Origin: Thermococcus onnurineus NA1
GTDB lineage: Archaea; Methanobacteriota_B; Thermococci; Thermococcales; Thermococcaceae
Direction: 5' to 3'
NCBI RefSeq assembly: GCF_000018365.1
Contig: NC_011529.1
Span: forward strand, 1,240,001 to 1,304,000
DNA: 64,000 nucleotides
Shown here: positions 8,192 to 16,858 of the stretch, one piece after another
Layout of the letters: each line of letters opens with the position of its first letter
Numbering within the stretch: the first letter of the stretch is position 1
Translations under genes and position numbers: made by a program
Notes under the pieces: generated by a model
Told to the model about the DNA's origin: nothing
The model's database searches: none
What the model saw: only the letters and a program-made list of their open reading frames with translations

Positions 8192-10594
8192 ATGTGCGCC
8201 CAGACAACCCCCATAGTTAGAAATGTTTCTGATGATTTAAACTTTACTCTCAGCAATGCTATAGAATATCTGCAGGAATACTACAGTAGGGCTGACAATG
8301 ACACATACTTTTTCCTTGCCTATCTCGACAGGGGTGGGCACTTCGTACAAAGGGGTTTCAAGGTCAAGGAACTCTATGAGAATCCATCAGTAATTGAGGA
8401 GTTCATCGAGCAGAATCTTGACAAAAACCTCTACTACTCAATAAACACATTCAAGAGTGCGAAAAGGAGTGCACGTGAGGTCGCTAACATTCTCGCACTG
8501 CAATTCGACTTCGACCTCAAAAGGCCAGTTACTACCGAGGAACTCGAAAAAATAGTGGAGGTCATCGAGGACTTCGAGAGCGCGACTGGGCTCAGAGTAA
8601 CAGTCATCAAGAGCGGGGGTGGCGTGCAGGTTCTCATTCTGCCAGATAGGCAAATAACCCTCGGAGATTTTATCTCGACCGAGCAGTTTAATGAACTGTA
8701 TGGGAAGTATGGTCCTGAGCTCCGCGGCGCGGACGAGGAGTTGTACAGAATTGCAGACAGCAATATGAAGAAGATACTTGGCATACTTGGCGACAGATTT
8801 GCCGAGGAGTTCGCAGTAAAAGGGTTAGCCATCGAGGTCGATAGTGCTGTATATGATTTTGCCAGAGTGATGAGACTACCATATACATATAATATGAAAT
8901 ATTCAGAACCAATCAGAACCGAACTTATTCAATATAATATCAATGAATATAGCAAGGTAAAAGAGATGCTCGACTACCTGCTCAGCGAGCTCGGTGTAGC
9001 AAATGTTTCCGATGGAGGCAACATATCATCGAATATCATAATCAGTATAGATGATGACCGGGTCAGGAGACTCATCGAGACCATCGAGAAATATGACATT
9101 TACCGCGCTGGTATCAGCCGGAGCGCTGTAACTCTTCACCTGGCCGCACTGCTACATAAAAGGACAAACATCACCTATGAGGAGTTCGAGAAGATTCTCG
9201 ATGCGATACACAACCACTTTAATGTTGAACCAGTGAAGAGAAGAGAAAAGTACGCAGAGGCAAGGGCTGTATTCAATGCTGAGAAAGAAAGGGTTGCCTC
9301 ACTATACTGGCTAATTCAGGTAACCCCTGCACTTGCGCAGGCCTGGGGCATCAGCGAGGAAGAGGCTATTGAGAAGATCAGGAACTACCACCGCGAGGTC
9401 AAGAGAATATTCAATATAGCAGATGTTGATAATCTCTGGAGGCACTTCAAACAACTCGAAGAACAGTCACAGGAACATTACATTATTGGTAGAGTAGTCA
9501 TCAGCGATAAGGACATCGAGCAACTCAGAAATGTGATCAGGAGTGCAATCGAGATAGTTGATGAGAAGGTAGGGCTAAACAACATCACCTATGAATTAGT
9601 TGTCAGACTGGTTATCAGGAAACTGAGAGCCAGTGCCGACATTGATAAGAACATACTGGTCAAACTCTTCAAGGACTTTGAAAATTTCTCGGTCGCGTAC
9701 GATATCATAGAAGAAGAACTCGCTGGGGACAACACCAACTTCGCAGAGGTTGTCGTGAAATACACAAATTACTTACAAGTAGATTCGGAAAAACTAGCAA
9801 CCCTGAAGAGGACATTAAGGAGACTAATTCACGATATTGATGCTGTCCTATTGCAACAGACTGCCCAGAAAATTAGAAAGATCACCGTGAAGGAACTAAT
9901 ATCTACCATCAGTGCTGTGTATATTTATAATGATATTATAAGGATTGAACTGCGCGGAATTGGTGACATCGAGTTCGACTACAAGTATAGTATTAAGAAG
10001 ACAAAGGTCGGCGATGAGGTGCACTATATCGCGAACTTCGATGATAACTTCAGGAAACTCGCGGACACCCTTTACAAGAACTATGGACTGAAGATCGAGC
10101 ACGCAACCGAGGATGAAGTACGCGAGCTCTTTAGCTACATTGAGAGCATTGCCTACAAGGTGAACATGGACCTCTACAGCATCGATGCGATAACCATACT
10201 GTACGACCTGTTAATAACAAACATACACAAATACCAGTACTATCTCGAATTGACCTCAAAGAATGAGGACATCTTCTTCAAGGTAGTGAATGCGCGCGAT
10301 GGCAGAAAATACATAGCGATTCCCAAACCACTACTTGAGAAAATACTAACTAACAGTGCACTCACCGAGAAGGAGAAGAGCATTGTGCTCCGTGCGAGCG
10401 ACAAGGTGCAGAAGGCGAATTTTGGAGGCAAGAGGCTACATGCATTTATGTATAATGCAGAGCGGTTCAAAGAAATTGGAGTAGACATAATTGAAGAGTT
10501 GAACCGGTTGGCAGAGGAGAGGGCATCAGACTACAGGATGCTACAGGAAGAGGGCCTCATCGACAGCCTCTTCGCAGGGGGTGGTAGTGAATGA
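8192..10594 (+). CDS. Archaeo-eukaryotic primase (AEP)-like replication protein
   Basis: This 800-residue protein has an N-terminal AEP-like core. Motif I is LQFDFDLKR, with D106 and D108 as likely metal ligands. Motif II is SGGGVQV (141-147), where the usual histidine is Q146. Motif III is DFARVMRLPYTYNMK (222-236), like the RxPGTxNxK of primase-polymerases. The long C-terminal part (about 270-800) is mainly helical and I do not recognise it. The start follows AGGTGATG, and the end overlaps the helicase start by four bases. Partnered with an SF1 helicase, it is probably the element's replication initiator or primase, as in pTN2-like plasmids. Activity is inferred, not shown. Confidence 0.7.
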   Translation: MCAQTTPIVRNVSDDLNFTLSNAIEYLQEYYSRADNDTYFFLAYLDRGGHFVQRGFKVKELYENPSVIEEFIEQNLDKNLYYSINTFKSAKRSAREVANILALQFDFDLKRPVTTEELEKIVEVIEDFESATGLRVTVIKSGGGVQVLILPDRQITLGDFISTEQFNELYGKYGPELRGADEELYRIADSNMKKILGILGDRFAEEFAVKGLAIEVDSAVYDFARVMRLPYTYNMKYSEPIRTELIQYNINEYSKVKEMLDYLLSELGVANVSDGGNISSNIIISIDDDRVRRLIETIEKYDIYRAGISRSAVTLHLAALLHKRTNITYEEFEKILDAIHNHFNVEPVKRREKYAEARAVFNAEKERVASLYWLIQVTPALAQAWGISEEEAIEKIRNYHREVKRIFNIADVDNLWRHFKQLEEQSQEHYIIGRVVISDKDIEQLRNVIRSAIEIVDEKVGLNNITYELVVRLVIRKLRASADIDKNILVKLFKDFENFSVAYDIIEEELAGDNTNFAEVVVKYTNYLQVDSEKLATLKRTLRRLIHDIDAVLLQQTAQKIRKITVKELISTISAVYIYNDIIRIELRGIGDIEFDYKYSIKKTKVGDEVHYIANFDDNFRKLADTLYKNYGLKIEHATEDEVRELFSYIESIAYKVNMDLYSIDAITILYDLLITNIHKYQYYLELTSKNEDIFFKVVNARDGRKYIAIPKPLLEKILTNSALTEKEKSIVLRASDKVQKANFGGKRLHAFMYNAERFKEIGVDIIEELNRLAEERASDYRMLQEEGLIDSLFAGGGSE

Positions 10595-12192
10595 CCGCCC
10601 CCATTCCAACAACATATTCAATATTGGGTGTAGCAGGGGCTGGCAAGACAACACAACTCATTGACCTCCTTAACTACCTTAATTTTGAGAACTCAAGAAA
10701 TGAGAAAATATGGGAGCGGCACTTCGAGCCAGTCGAACTCAACCGGATCGCATTCATTAGTTTCAGCAACACCGCGATACAGGAAATTGCGAATAGAACT
10801 GGAATTGAGATCAAGGCAAGAAAGAAGAGCGCCCCGGGCAGGTACTTCCGCACTGTAACAGGGCTGGCAGAGGTACTGTTGTACGAGAACAACCTGATGA
10901 CCTTCGAGGAGGTTCGCTCAGTATCAAAACTCGAAGGGTTCAGGATCAAGTGGGCGCGGGAGCACGGTATGTACTACAAACCCCGTGACAATGACATTAG
11001 CTACAGCGGAAATGAATTCTTCGCTGAATACAGCAGGCTCGTGAATACCTACTATCACGTGAAGAGTCTCAGTGAAATAATAGAAATGCACTCCAAGTCG
11101 CACCTACTACTGGACTATATCCGCGAGAAGGAGAAGTTGGGAATTGTGGACTATGAAGACATACTAATGAGGGCGTACGATTACCGTAATGACATTGTAG
11201 TGGATCTTGAATATATGATAATTGATGAGGCCCAGGACAATTCATTGTTAGATTATGCTACACTGCTACCAATAGCGAAGAACAATGCAACCGAGCTCGT
11301 TCTTGCAGGCGATGATGCGCAACTCATCTATGATTTCAGAGGCGCGAATTATAAACTATTTCACAAGTTAATCGAGCGCTCAGAGATAATACTGAACCTC
11401 ACAGAAACTCGCAGGTTCGGTAGTGAGATCGCCAACCTGGCGACAGCGATAATCGATGATATGAACTACATACAAAAGAGAGAGGTCCTGAGTGCCGCCA
11501 CCCATAGCACAAAGGTTGCCCACATCGACCTCTTCCAGATGATGAGTATATTACAGAATATGGCAACAACAGACCTTACTGTATATATACTGGCGCGGAC
11601 AAATGCGGTCCTGAACTATGTAGCAAAAGTCCTCGATGAGTATAAGATTCAATATAAGAAGAATGAGAGAATCACAGACTTCGACAGGTTTCTGCTCTCA
11701 TTGAACCGCCTTATGAGAAATGAATATACCAATGATGATATATATACAATCTACAACTACCTTCGCAACAAGGTCGCGAGGGAGGAAGAACTCAAGGAGA
11801 GGCTGTTCCAGCATAAGTTGCACTGGACCGAGAAAGATGTACTCGGTATTCTCCTCCTGGCGTACGAGCAAACTACTGCCAAGAGGATACTAACCACTGC
11901 CAAGAACACAAACTTCAAAATCAAACTCAGCACGATACACAGCGCAAAGGGCAGTGAGGCCGATGTGGTCTTTCTGATAAACTCTGTGCCACACAAAACC
12001 AAGATGAAAATCCTCGAAAACTATGAGGGCGAGAAGAGGGTCCTATATGTGGCAGTTACAAGAGCAAGGAAATTCCTCTTCATTGTCGATCAGCCGGTCG
12101 CCAGAAGGTACGAGCAACTATACTACATAAGGTCATATGAGAGTCGTGCACAGGGTTCACTTGTTAATAGAGTAGCTGTTCCAGTTGCGTGA
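10591..12192 (+). CDS. Superfamily 1 (UvrD/Rep-like) DNA helicase
   Basis: This 533-residue protein shows the SF1A motifs in order: Walker A GVAGAGKTTQ (residues 13-22), motif II MIIDEAQDNS (about 209-218), motif III ELVLAGDDAQLIYDFRGAN, motif V KLSTIHSAKGSEADVVFLIN and motif VI RVLYVAVTRARKFLFIV. It should be a 3'-5' ATP-dependent helicase. It is shorter than UvrD, with small 1B/2B insertions. Its ATG overlaps the stop of the primase-like gene (ATGA), indicating translational coupling and joint function in replicating the element. The stop is followed about 105 bases later by the iteron palindrome. Confidence 0.9.
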   Translation: MTAPIPTTYSILGVAGAGKTTQLIDLLNYLNFENSRNEKIWERHFEPVELNRIAFISFSNTAIQEIANRTGIEIKARKKSAPGRYFRTVTGLAEVLLYENNLMTFEEVRSVSKLEGFRIKWAREHGMYYKPRDNDISYSGNEFFAEYSRLVNTYYHVKSLSEIIEMHSKSHLLLDYIREKEKLGIVDYEDILMRAYDYRNDIVVDLEYMIIDEAQDNSLLDYATLLPIAKNNATELVLAGDDAQLIYDFRGANYKLFHKLIERSEIILNLTETRRFGSEIANLATAIIDDMNYIQKREVLSAATHSTKVAHIDLFQMMSILQNMATTDLTVYILARTNAVLNYVAKVLDEYKIQYKKNERITDFDRFLLSLNRLMRNEYTNDDIYTIYNYLRNKVAREEELKERLFQHKLHWTEKDVLGILLLAYEQTTAKRILTTAKNTNFKIKLSTIHSAKGSEADVVFLINSVPHKTKMKILENYEGEKRVLYVAVTRARKFLFIVDQPVARRYEQLYYIRSYESRAQGSLVNRVAVPVA

Positions 12193-12298
12193 ACACTTTT
12201 GTTCATTTTCTTTTCTCCACACTCTTTCTATTTGTCGATAATTGTTTGCTGTCTCTTTATCAATGTAAAGAGATTGAGGGGGGTAGAAGTGCAGAAAA

Positions 12299-12422
12299 GT
12301 TCCAGAAGTTCCCGAAGTTCCGCGAGTTCCAAAAGTTCCAGAAGTACCAAGGTTGTGTCGGGACAAAGTGGTGGGAACTTTTGGAACTTCGGGAACTCCG
12401 GGAACTTTGGGAACTCGGGAAC
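12299..12422. repeat. Palindromic iteron array, 6 + 6 copies of a 9-bp unit
   Basis: GTTCC recurs at an exact 9-base period at 12299, 12308, 12317, 12326 and 12335, with GTACC at 12344. Its complement GGAAC then recurs at 12374, 12383, 12392, 12401, 12410 and 12418, the last step being 8. The two arms are inverted about a centre near 12361 (TTGTGTCGGGACAA), so the whole could form a long imperfect cruciform. A lone AAAAGTTCCGGAACTTTT palindrome at 13281-13298 carries the same half-site. Position just behind the helicase gene suggests a replication origin or a partition/regulatory site. The rest of 12193-12580 holds no gene I can support. Confidence 0.8.
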
Positions 12423-12580
12423 TTTTCACCCACACTATATAATGTGAGGGTTTGTAGATGGTGTACGTACACCCTGCTACCCAATACCTTGTTTCAGAAG
12501 TGGAGACAAGTAGGTACTTGTACATAAAACCAAAAACTGTGTTCAAGGGTGGTTACGAATCTATATAAGTGGTGATTGCA

Positions 12581-12949
12581 ATGGGAAGGCGGAGATCTGT
12601 GAGACTCTATTCCTCACCGCTCCGCCGCATTGATGATGAAAAGGCGCGTGAGGTTATTCTATCGCGCCCGGCTAGCGCCTTAACAGTCGCGGCACATATC
12701 TCACTCGCAGAACTTGAAGAGTTCAAAAAGTTCCTAGATGGATTAACTACTGCAACCTGGCACGGCGATATTTTTACTAGCGTGCGCAGAGGAATTATTG
12801 ACTATATAGACTACTTGAAATCTAGGGATAGAGGTAGGGAGTTAAGGAAATACAATTATAAGGAACTCTTCACGGCAATGATTCTCTTCGCACACACAAA
12901 ATACAAATGGAAGTACACAAACCTCATTATTGCAAGGTCAAGAAAGTGA
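12581..12949 (+). CDS. Small element protein, RHH-like N-terminus (paralog 1)
   Basis: This 122-residue basic protein begins MGRRRSVRLYSSPLRRI, resembling the first strand and helix of ribbon-helix-helix proteins. It continues with LAELEEFKKFLDGL and ends with a helical YKELFTAMILFAHTKYKWKY. The order RxxSVRL, then an EF-containing helix, then an FA/Y helix is shared with the genes at 13357 and 13751. I chose the ATG at 12581 because GGTGATT stands upstream. CTATATAAG (12561-12569) looks like a TATA box but is too close to the start unless initiation is further downstream. Function unknown; DNA binding to the nearby repeats is a reasonable guess. Confidence 0.65.
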   Translation: MGRRRSVRLYSSPLRRIDDEKAREVILSRPASALTVAAHISLAELEEFKKFLDGLTTATWHGDIFTSVRRGIIDYIDYLKSRDRGRELRKYNYKELFTAMILFAHTKYKWKYTNLIIARSRK

Positions 12950-13356
12950 CTATGTGTGTCACGTGACAACCCCTGTCACTAATAACTCCTCTCTCCTTCC
13001 TTCTTTCCCCCAAAATCGCCTTTCTTGTTTGTGTTTTTCACTGACTATTGTGTAGTGGCATAGCAGAACACTAGTAACAAGTGCTGTCACTGCTCTCCGT
13101 CCCCTGTTCGACAAAAAATCGCCTCTGAGCGCTGATTTTCAATGCAAATTGCAACCCCCTGCGGACACTCACCCCATACACTAGATATATATATCTTATA
13201 CATATGGGGTGAACGAGTCGGTGAGTAACAAATCTCTGTCAGAGTTGCTAGCGAAAATTTCGCTGTCAGTTTTGCCGCACAAAAGTTCCGGAACTTTTCT
13301 CTGTCACTTCTGACATAGTTTAAGTCGCGTCAGATTATTATACTGATGGTGATGCT
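12950..13356. promoter_or_regulatory. 407-base gene-free stretch rich in TGTCA/TGACA motifs
   Basis: TGTCA or its complement occurs repeatedly here: TGACA-ACCCC-TGTCA (12964-12978), then GCTGTCACT near 13086, CTGTCAGAG near 13228, GCTGTCAGT near 13263, and TGTCA-CTTC-TGACA (13302-13315). The palindrome AAAAGTTCCGGAACTTTT (13281-13298) abuts the last. An AT stretch with TATATATATC lies near 13185. No gene is visible. This looks like a regulatory or replication region of the element rather than ordinary spacer. Confidence 0.5.
13291..13318 (+). repeat. 28-bp direct repeat with inner TGTCA palindrome, copy 1
   Basis: The 28 bases starting GAACTTTTCTCTGTCA and ending TCTGACATAG recur at 14239-14266 with one difference. 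The core TGTCA-N4-TGACA is a perfect inverted repeat, as expected for a dimeric DNA-binding protein. This copy lies about 40 bases upstream of the second small paralog gene. Confidence 0.75.
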
Positions 13357-13683
13357 ATGCTGAGGACAGTTCAGTTCTACATACCCGAGGGTAGCAACCT
13401 GACCCCCCTAAACCGTTCCATTATGATTGCGATTGTGATCGCATACCTCGAAATTGATGAGTTTGTTGAGTTCGTGAAGACACATACCCTGCATTGGTAT
13501 ATGTGGAAGACAGCCAAGGTACCGGACGAACTACTCAATAGATTCAAGAGTGATGTTGAAGAACGAGTTGGTAAGAAATTCACGAAGGCTGACATCGTTA
13601 CCTATGCTCTACAGTTCGTACTTTCTAAGTATCCAAACTTTATGAACATTGTCTCGCTAACATCATCAAGGCAATCAAAATAA
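13357..13683 (+). CDS. Small element protein (paralog 2)
   Basis: This 108-residue protein begins MLRTVQFYIPEGSNLTPLNR and has the middle helix LEIDEFVEFVKTHTL. It ends with FTKADIVTYALQFVLSKYPNFMNIV, matching the order of segments in the proteins encoded at 12581 and 13751, although identity is low. GGTGATGCT precedes the ATG. The 28-base operator-like repeat lies about 40 bases upstream, where a regulator would cover the promoter. Function unknown. Confidence 0.62.
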   Translation: MLRTVQFYIPEGSNLTPLNRSIMIAIVIAYLEIDEFVEFVKTHTLHWYMWKTAKVPDELLNRFKSDVEERVGKKFTKADIVTYALQFVLSKYPNFMNIVSLTSSRQSK

Positions 13684-13750
13684 TGAGGGTGAATATTTGT
13701 GCGGAAATCCTCCGGAACAACCACCAAATACCCCCTATATATATAGATAA

Positions 13751-14149
13751 TTACTGTGAACGCTCGGTCTGTTTGATTCTTTTTCTAATTGCAGAGAGCG
13801 GGATTGTTACCTTGATGAGCTCTATGTAATCACTACCAAGTCTATCATATGCAAACTCGACTGCCGCCGATACAAGTTCCTTCATTGTAATTCCATATTG
13901 TGAAAATCTCTCTTTTGCTAATTCCAACAATGCTGCGTTCAAGTACGTAAGTATGTCATTCTCTCTATCGCCCTGGAATTTTGTGCTATTTTGAATGTGC
14001 CTTGCGAACTCATCACTATTGAATAGCGCATACATTAGCGCGACCTCGGTTGCAGTGGTTGGAAACAATTTGACCAGTAGTTTCTCTTTCTCAGACATCG
14101 CATCGAGTGCATGATGAGAGAGCCGAACACTTGTTCGTGCTCGTGCCAT
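13751..14149 (-). CDS. Small element protein, RHH-like N-terminus (paralog 3)
   Basis: This 132-residue protein begins MARARTSVRLSHHALDAMSE, close to the start of paralog 1 (R-x-x-SVRL, then L and EK). It has FNSDEFARHIQN in the middle and ITMKELVSAAVEFAYDRLG near the end. I chose the ATG at 14149 because GGTGATTGAT precedes it. The same GGTGATT-to-ATG layout is found in paralog 1, so the start regions look duplicated too. Copy 2 of the 28-base repeat lies about 90 bases upstream. It is convergent with paralog 2 and downstream of the serine recombinase. Function unknown. Confidence 0.65.
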   Translation of the reverse strand: MARARTSVRLSHHALDAMSEKEKLLVKLFPTTATEVALMYALFNSDEFARHIQNSTKFQGDRENDILTYLNAALLELAKERFSQYGITMKELVSAAVEFAYDRLGSDYIELIKVTIPLSAIRKRIKQTERSQ

Positions 14150-14238
14150 ATCAATCACCATATATAAAAAACATCTTACAAGTTTAAACCCGGATATTCA
14201 GTCAATTACCTATATAGGACATTGTCAGTATTGTTAGT

Positions 14239-14266
14239 GAACTTTTCTCTGTCATTTCTGACATAG
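14239..14266 (+). repeat. 28-bp direct repeat with inner TGTCA palindrome, copy 2
   Basis: This is the second copy of the 28-base sequence at 13291-13318, differing at one position in the spacer (TGTCA-TTTC-TGACA). It lies between the serine recombinase stop and the start of the paralog 3 gene, in that gene's likely promoter. Confidence 0.75.
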
Positions 14267-14313
14267 ATTTTGTTCATATAGATCATAAATAGAATAATAA
14301 GGAATAAGAAGAG

Positions 14314-15006
14314 TCAGGAAGAGATGACCTCTCTAATTTTACCCTCCTCGCGAAGTTTCCTCACCCGCATCATAAATGCCTGATAGGAAATAGTCTCCCT
14401 TCTCTTGCGTTCGAGGTCGCTGTTTAGGATTGCCCATATCGCCTTATAACTGAGCCCCTTACTCCTGTACTTCTTTAGGTATTCGAGTAGTTCATCATCG
14501 GTAATCTTGACCGGTCTTCCTTTTTGTTTTCCACTAGCCCATGCCAACTCCTGGCGCTCGCGCCTTTTCTTCAATTCGAACTGTGCGAAGAAGGAGAGTG
14601 TTTCAAGTAGAATGTTTGCTACCAGTTTGTAGACATCATCAACACTGTCATCAAACAAATAGTTAATCCAGCCCTCGGAATCTGAGAGTGTTATTATCCT
14701 TATGTTATTATTTTTGAAATACTCAATCATATTCTTCAGGTCAAGACTATCACGTGCAATCCTGTCAATACTCGTGACTATAACAGCATCAACACTATTT
14801 TCATTTATATATTGTAGCAGTTCTGACGCACCCTGTCTGTCGGAGAACTTCTTCAGTCCACTGACGCCTCGGTCCTTGAAGACTTTCATTAGCCGGATAT
14901 TGTGTCCTCGGCAGTACTTCTCGATTGCCCGGACCTGATTTTCTTCATCTTGTTTGTTCGTGCTGACGCGGACATACCCGACAGCAGTCAAGTTTTTCTC
15001 ACTCAC
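14314..15006 (-). CDS. Serine recombinase (resolvase/invertase family)
   Basis: This protein of about 230 residues has the catalytic domain first: AVGYVRVSTNKQDEENQ carries the nucleophilic serine, and DAVIVTSIDRIARD carries the arginine-containing motif. A helical linker (ELKKRRERQELA) follows, then a C-terminal helix-turn-helix (LSYKAIWAILNSDLERKRRE). This is the resolvase order, not the IS607 order, and no tnpB-like gene is near. Start choice is uncertain: TTG or GTG at 15018-15013, or the GTG at 15006 with GGTGA upstream, which I prefer. It may resolve multimers or invert DNA within the element. Confidence 0.85.
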   Translation of the reverse strand: MSEKNLTAVGYVRVSTNKQDEENQVRAIEKYCRGHNIRLMKVFKDRGVSGLKKFSDRQGASELLQYINENSVDAVIVTSIDRIARDSLDLKNMIEYFKNNNIRIITLSDSEGWINYLFDDSVDDVYKLVANILLETLSFFAQFELKKRRERQELAWASGKQKGRPVKITDDELLEYLKKYRSKGLSYKAIWAILNSDLERKRRETISYQAFMMRVRKLREEGKIREVISS

Positions 15007-15018
15007 TTTCTTCACCAA

Positions 15019-15553
15019 TTTATCATAATAAGTTTAGACTTTTAAACACTAATACAAAAACCGGACTTTTTTGACACTCTTCCACAAATTTTATAAACAT
15101 CTATGAAAACCCCATTATTTTCAAATTCACACTATGGATTATATTACTTTGGCGAAGATTAATTAGATATTTACATACTCTATCCTGTCCAAGGTTACTG
15201 TATATAAATGTAATACCCAATATCACAGGTCAAAGGGATAATAGAAGTATAAATTAACAATTTTTGACTTTTGTGGGTTTCTTCACTCTAACTGGATTGA
15301 ATTATCGCCGCAGGACATTATGTGACATTAATAGATTTTTTGAAAATTCGTTTCTGAAATCTGTTCTGCTCTTTTGAGTATATTCTTTGAGAGTGTCGTA
15401 TATTTGTAGATAGAGTTTAGCAATGTTTGCAATTAAAATGTGACTATTTGATTGTGATTGTAACATATTTGAGTTCATATCTATAAAGAATTCCCGCAAA
15501 AGACTTTTATCATGTTCTTTTAACAATTCTAAAGTGCTATGGGGTGATTGCAG
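15019..15553. other. AT-rich intergenic stretch between recombinase and restriction gene
   Basis: These 535 bases are strongly AT-rich. They contain TATA-like sequences but no RNA gene that I can see. One weak minus-strand ORF at 15302-15526 is listed separately. The composition changes here from that of the replication half of the element, consistent with separately acquired cargo. Confidence 0.45.
15302..15526 (-). CDS. Doubtful small ORF, 74 residues
   Basis: The ORF would start at a TTG without a ribosome binding site. The product is helical and polar (LLREFFIDMNSNMLQSQSNS and so on), with no motif that I recognise. It is divergent from the restriction gene, the place where a controller protein might sit, but no helix-turn-helix is visible. 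It may be chance in AT-rich DNA. Confidence 0.25.
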   Translation of the reverse strand: MLKEHDKSLLREFFIDMNSNMLQSQSNSHILIANIAKLYLQIYDTLKEYTQKSRTDFRNEFSKNLLMSHNVLRR

Positions 15554-16738
15554 ATGCCGAAAGAGTACCGGGATAAGGTAAACTCTTTGCTGGAAAAAAT
15601 AGAGAGTTGTGGACTAGAAATTCCAGAATTTAGTCCGGGACGTACACCCACGCAGGCATTTTCTCAGTTCTTAATAAATAAAAGGCAGGGAGATTGGGCA
15701 GAACGGATTGTATTAAATGCTATCAATGAAACATTTGATGATATAATTGCTGTGAGGTATGGCAGGTCTGAAGATATTATTGCAGGGGAAGAGGGTTTTG
15801 AGGAGTTTTACGCTGAATACCAGAGAGAGCTCTCCGAGATTGGAAAACGTCCTGATATCTTAATATTTTACAAAGATGAGTATTTTAAATTGAGATCATT
15901 GTATTCGTTGCATGGTAACAAGTACGACATCAGTATGCAATCTCGCGACAAACTTGATAAGATAGTTCCCCATGCAATCGCTGGACTAGAAGTTAGATCA
16001 AGTTCATTTTTGGTAGATAAACATAGAACTTACATAGAAACTGAAATACAAAAACTTCTAGAAGAAGCCCTTAAATTAGTTCAGACCATTAGGGAGCGGA
16101 AATTGTCATCCTTACCGAGCCCTTGGAAAAAATGGATAGCACACATTAATTCAATTAACGACTTAAGATATGCACTCGCGGAGATTCCCAGATTATCACA
16201 AACCAGAGATGCTAAAATACAGGAATTTATGGATACTATCAAAATGATTAAGACCAAATATGACGCATTATCCTCAAAACAATTGAGTTTTACGCCTAAA
16301 GTTGAAGACTTAGCAGTAATAAAACAGTGGATTAACACATATGGCGTTCCTCATTATTATGTCCAAGTATTCTTTGATAGGATCTATGCAATATCTTTCA
16401 CGAGAATTCTTGAGATTGTCTCAAATGGACTGCAACAAATAAAGAGAAGACCTTTGCCTAAGATGGTGAAAAGTGAAAAATTTAAAATTGACAGACAACC
16501 AAAAAATCAGTTTAAAATAACTATTTATCTTGATATCAACGAAGGTGTTCATATTGGAGATGTATGTGAAGGGGAATACTGCCCAACGGATGAAAATCAT
16601 CTTCCCGAACTAGCTGGGAAGTACACAGTTCTAAACGATGGTAGAGTCATCGTAGCTGTGGATTTTGTAGGAGGATATGCAAAAATTTATGAAGACAGGT
16701 TTCTCAGCCTTATCGGGTTGAGAAATAATGACGGGTGA
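15554..16738 (+). CDS. AccI-like type II restriction endonuclease
   Basis: This 394-residue protein resembles the AccI restriction endonuclease family. It has the opening QGDWAERIVLNAIN, a PDILIFYKDEYF segment whose aspartate could be the metal ligand, and AGLEVRSSSFLVDK whose E-x-R matches a variant PD-(D/E)xK site. AccI itself cuts GT^MKAC; the specificity here is unproven. The C-terminal half (about 250-390) probably recognises DNA. The ATG at 15554 follows GGGGTGATT. The methyltransferase reading frame begins at or inside its last codons. Composition is much more AT-rich than the host, a sign of transfer. Confidence 0.65.
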   Translation: MPKEYRDKVNSLLEKIESCGLEIPEFSPGRTPTQAFSQFLINKRQGDWAERIVLNAINETFDDIIAVRYGRSEDIIAGEEGFEEFYAEYQRELSEIGKRPDILIFYKDEYFKLRSLYSLHGNKYDISMQSRDKLDKIVPHAIAGLEVRSSSFLVDKHRTYIETEIQKLLEEALKLVQTIRERKLSSLPSPWKKWIAHINSINDLRYALAEIPRLSQTRDAKIQEFMDTIKMIKTKYDALSSKQLSFTPKVEDLAVIKQWINTYGVPHYYVQVFFDRIYAISFTRILEIVSNGLQQIKRRPLPKMVKSEKFKIDRQPKNQFKITIYLDINEGVHIGDVCEGEYCPTDENHLPELAGKYTVLNDGRVIVAVDFVGGYAKIYEDRFLSLIGLRNNDG

Positions 16739-16858
16739 AACAATACGACTATCTTATATTTTTCTGATCGACCAGAGAAGGACTATATAAGACGTGTTAG
16801 TCGTAAACATAGACGAAAGTACGCACAGTTTTTCACACCGTTCTATATTGCAGAGTTT

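Noticed and set aside
12157-12546. ORFs on both strands through the iteron region
   Set aside because: They are created by the 9-base periodic repeat, which gives repeated Ser/Arg or Phe/Gly/Asn tripeptides, and lack start signals.
14314-15018. IS607-type insertion sequence
   Set aside because: The recombinase has its catalytic domain first and its HTH last, and no tnpB-like gene is adjacent.
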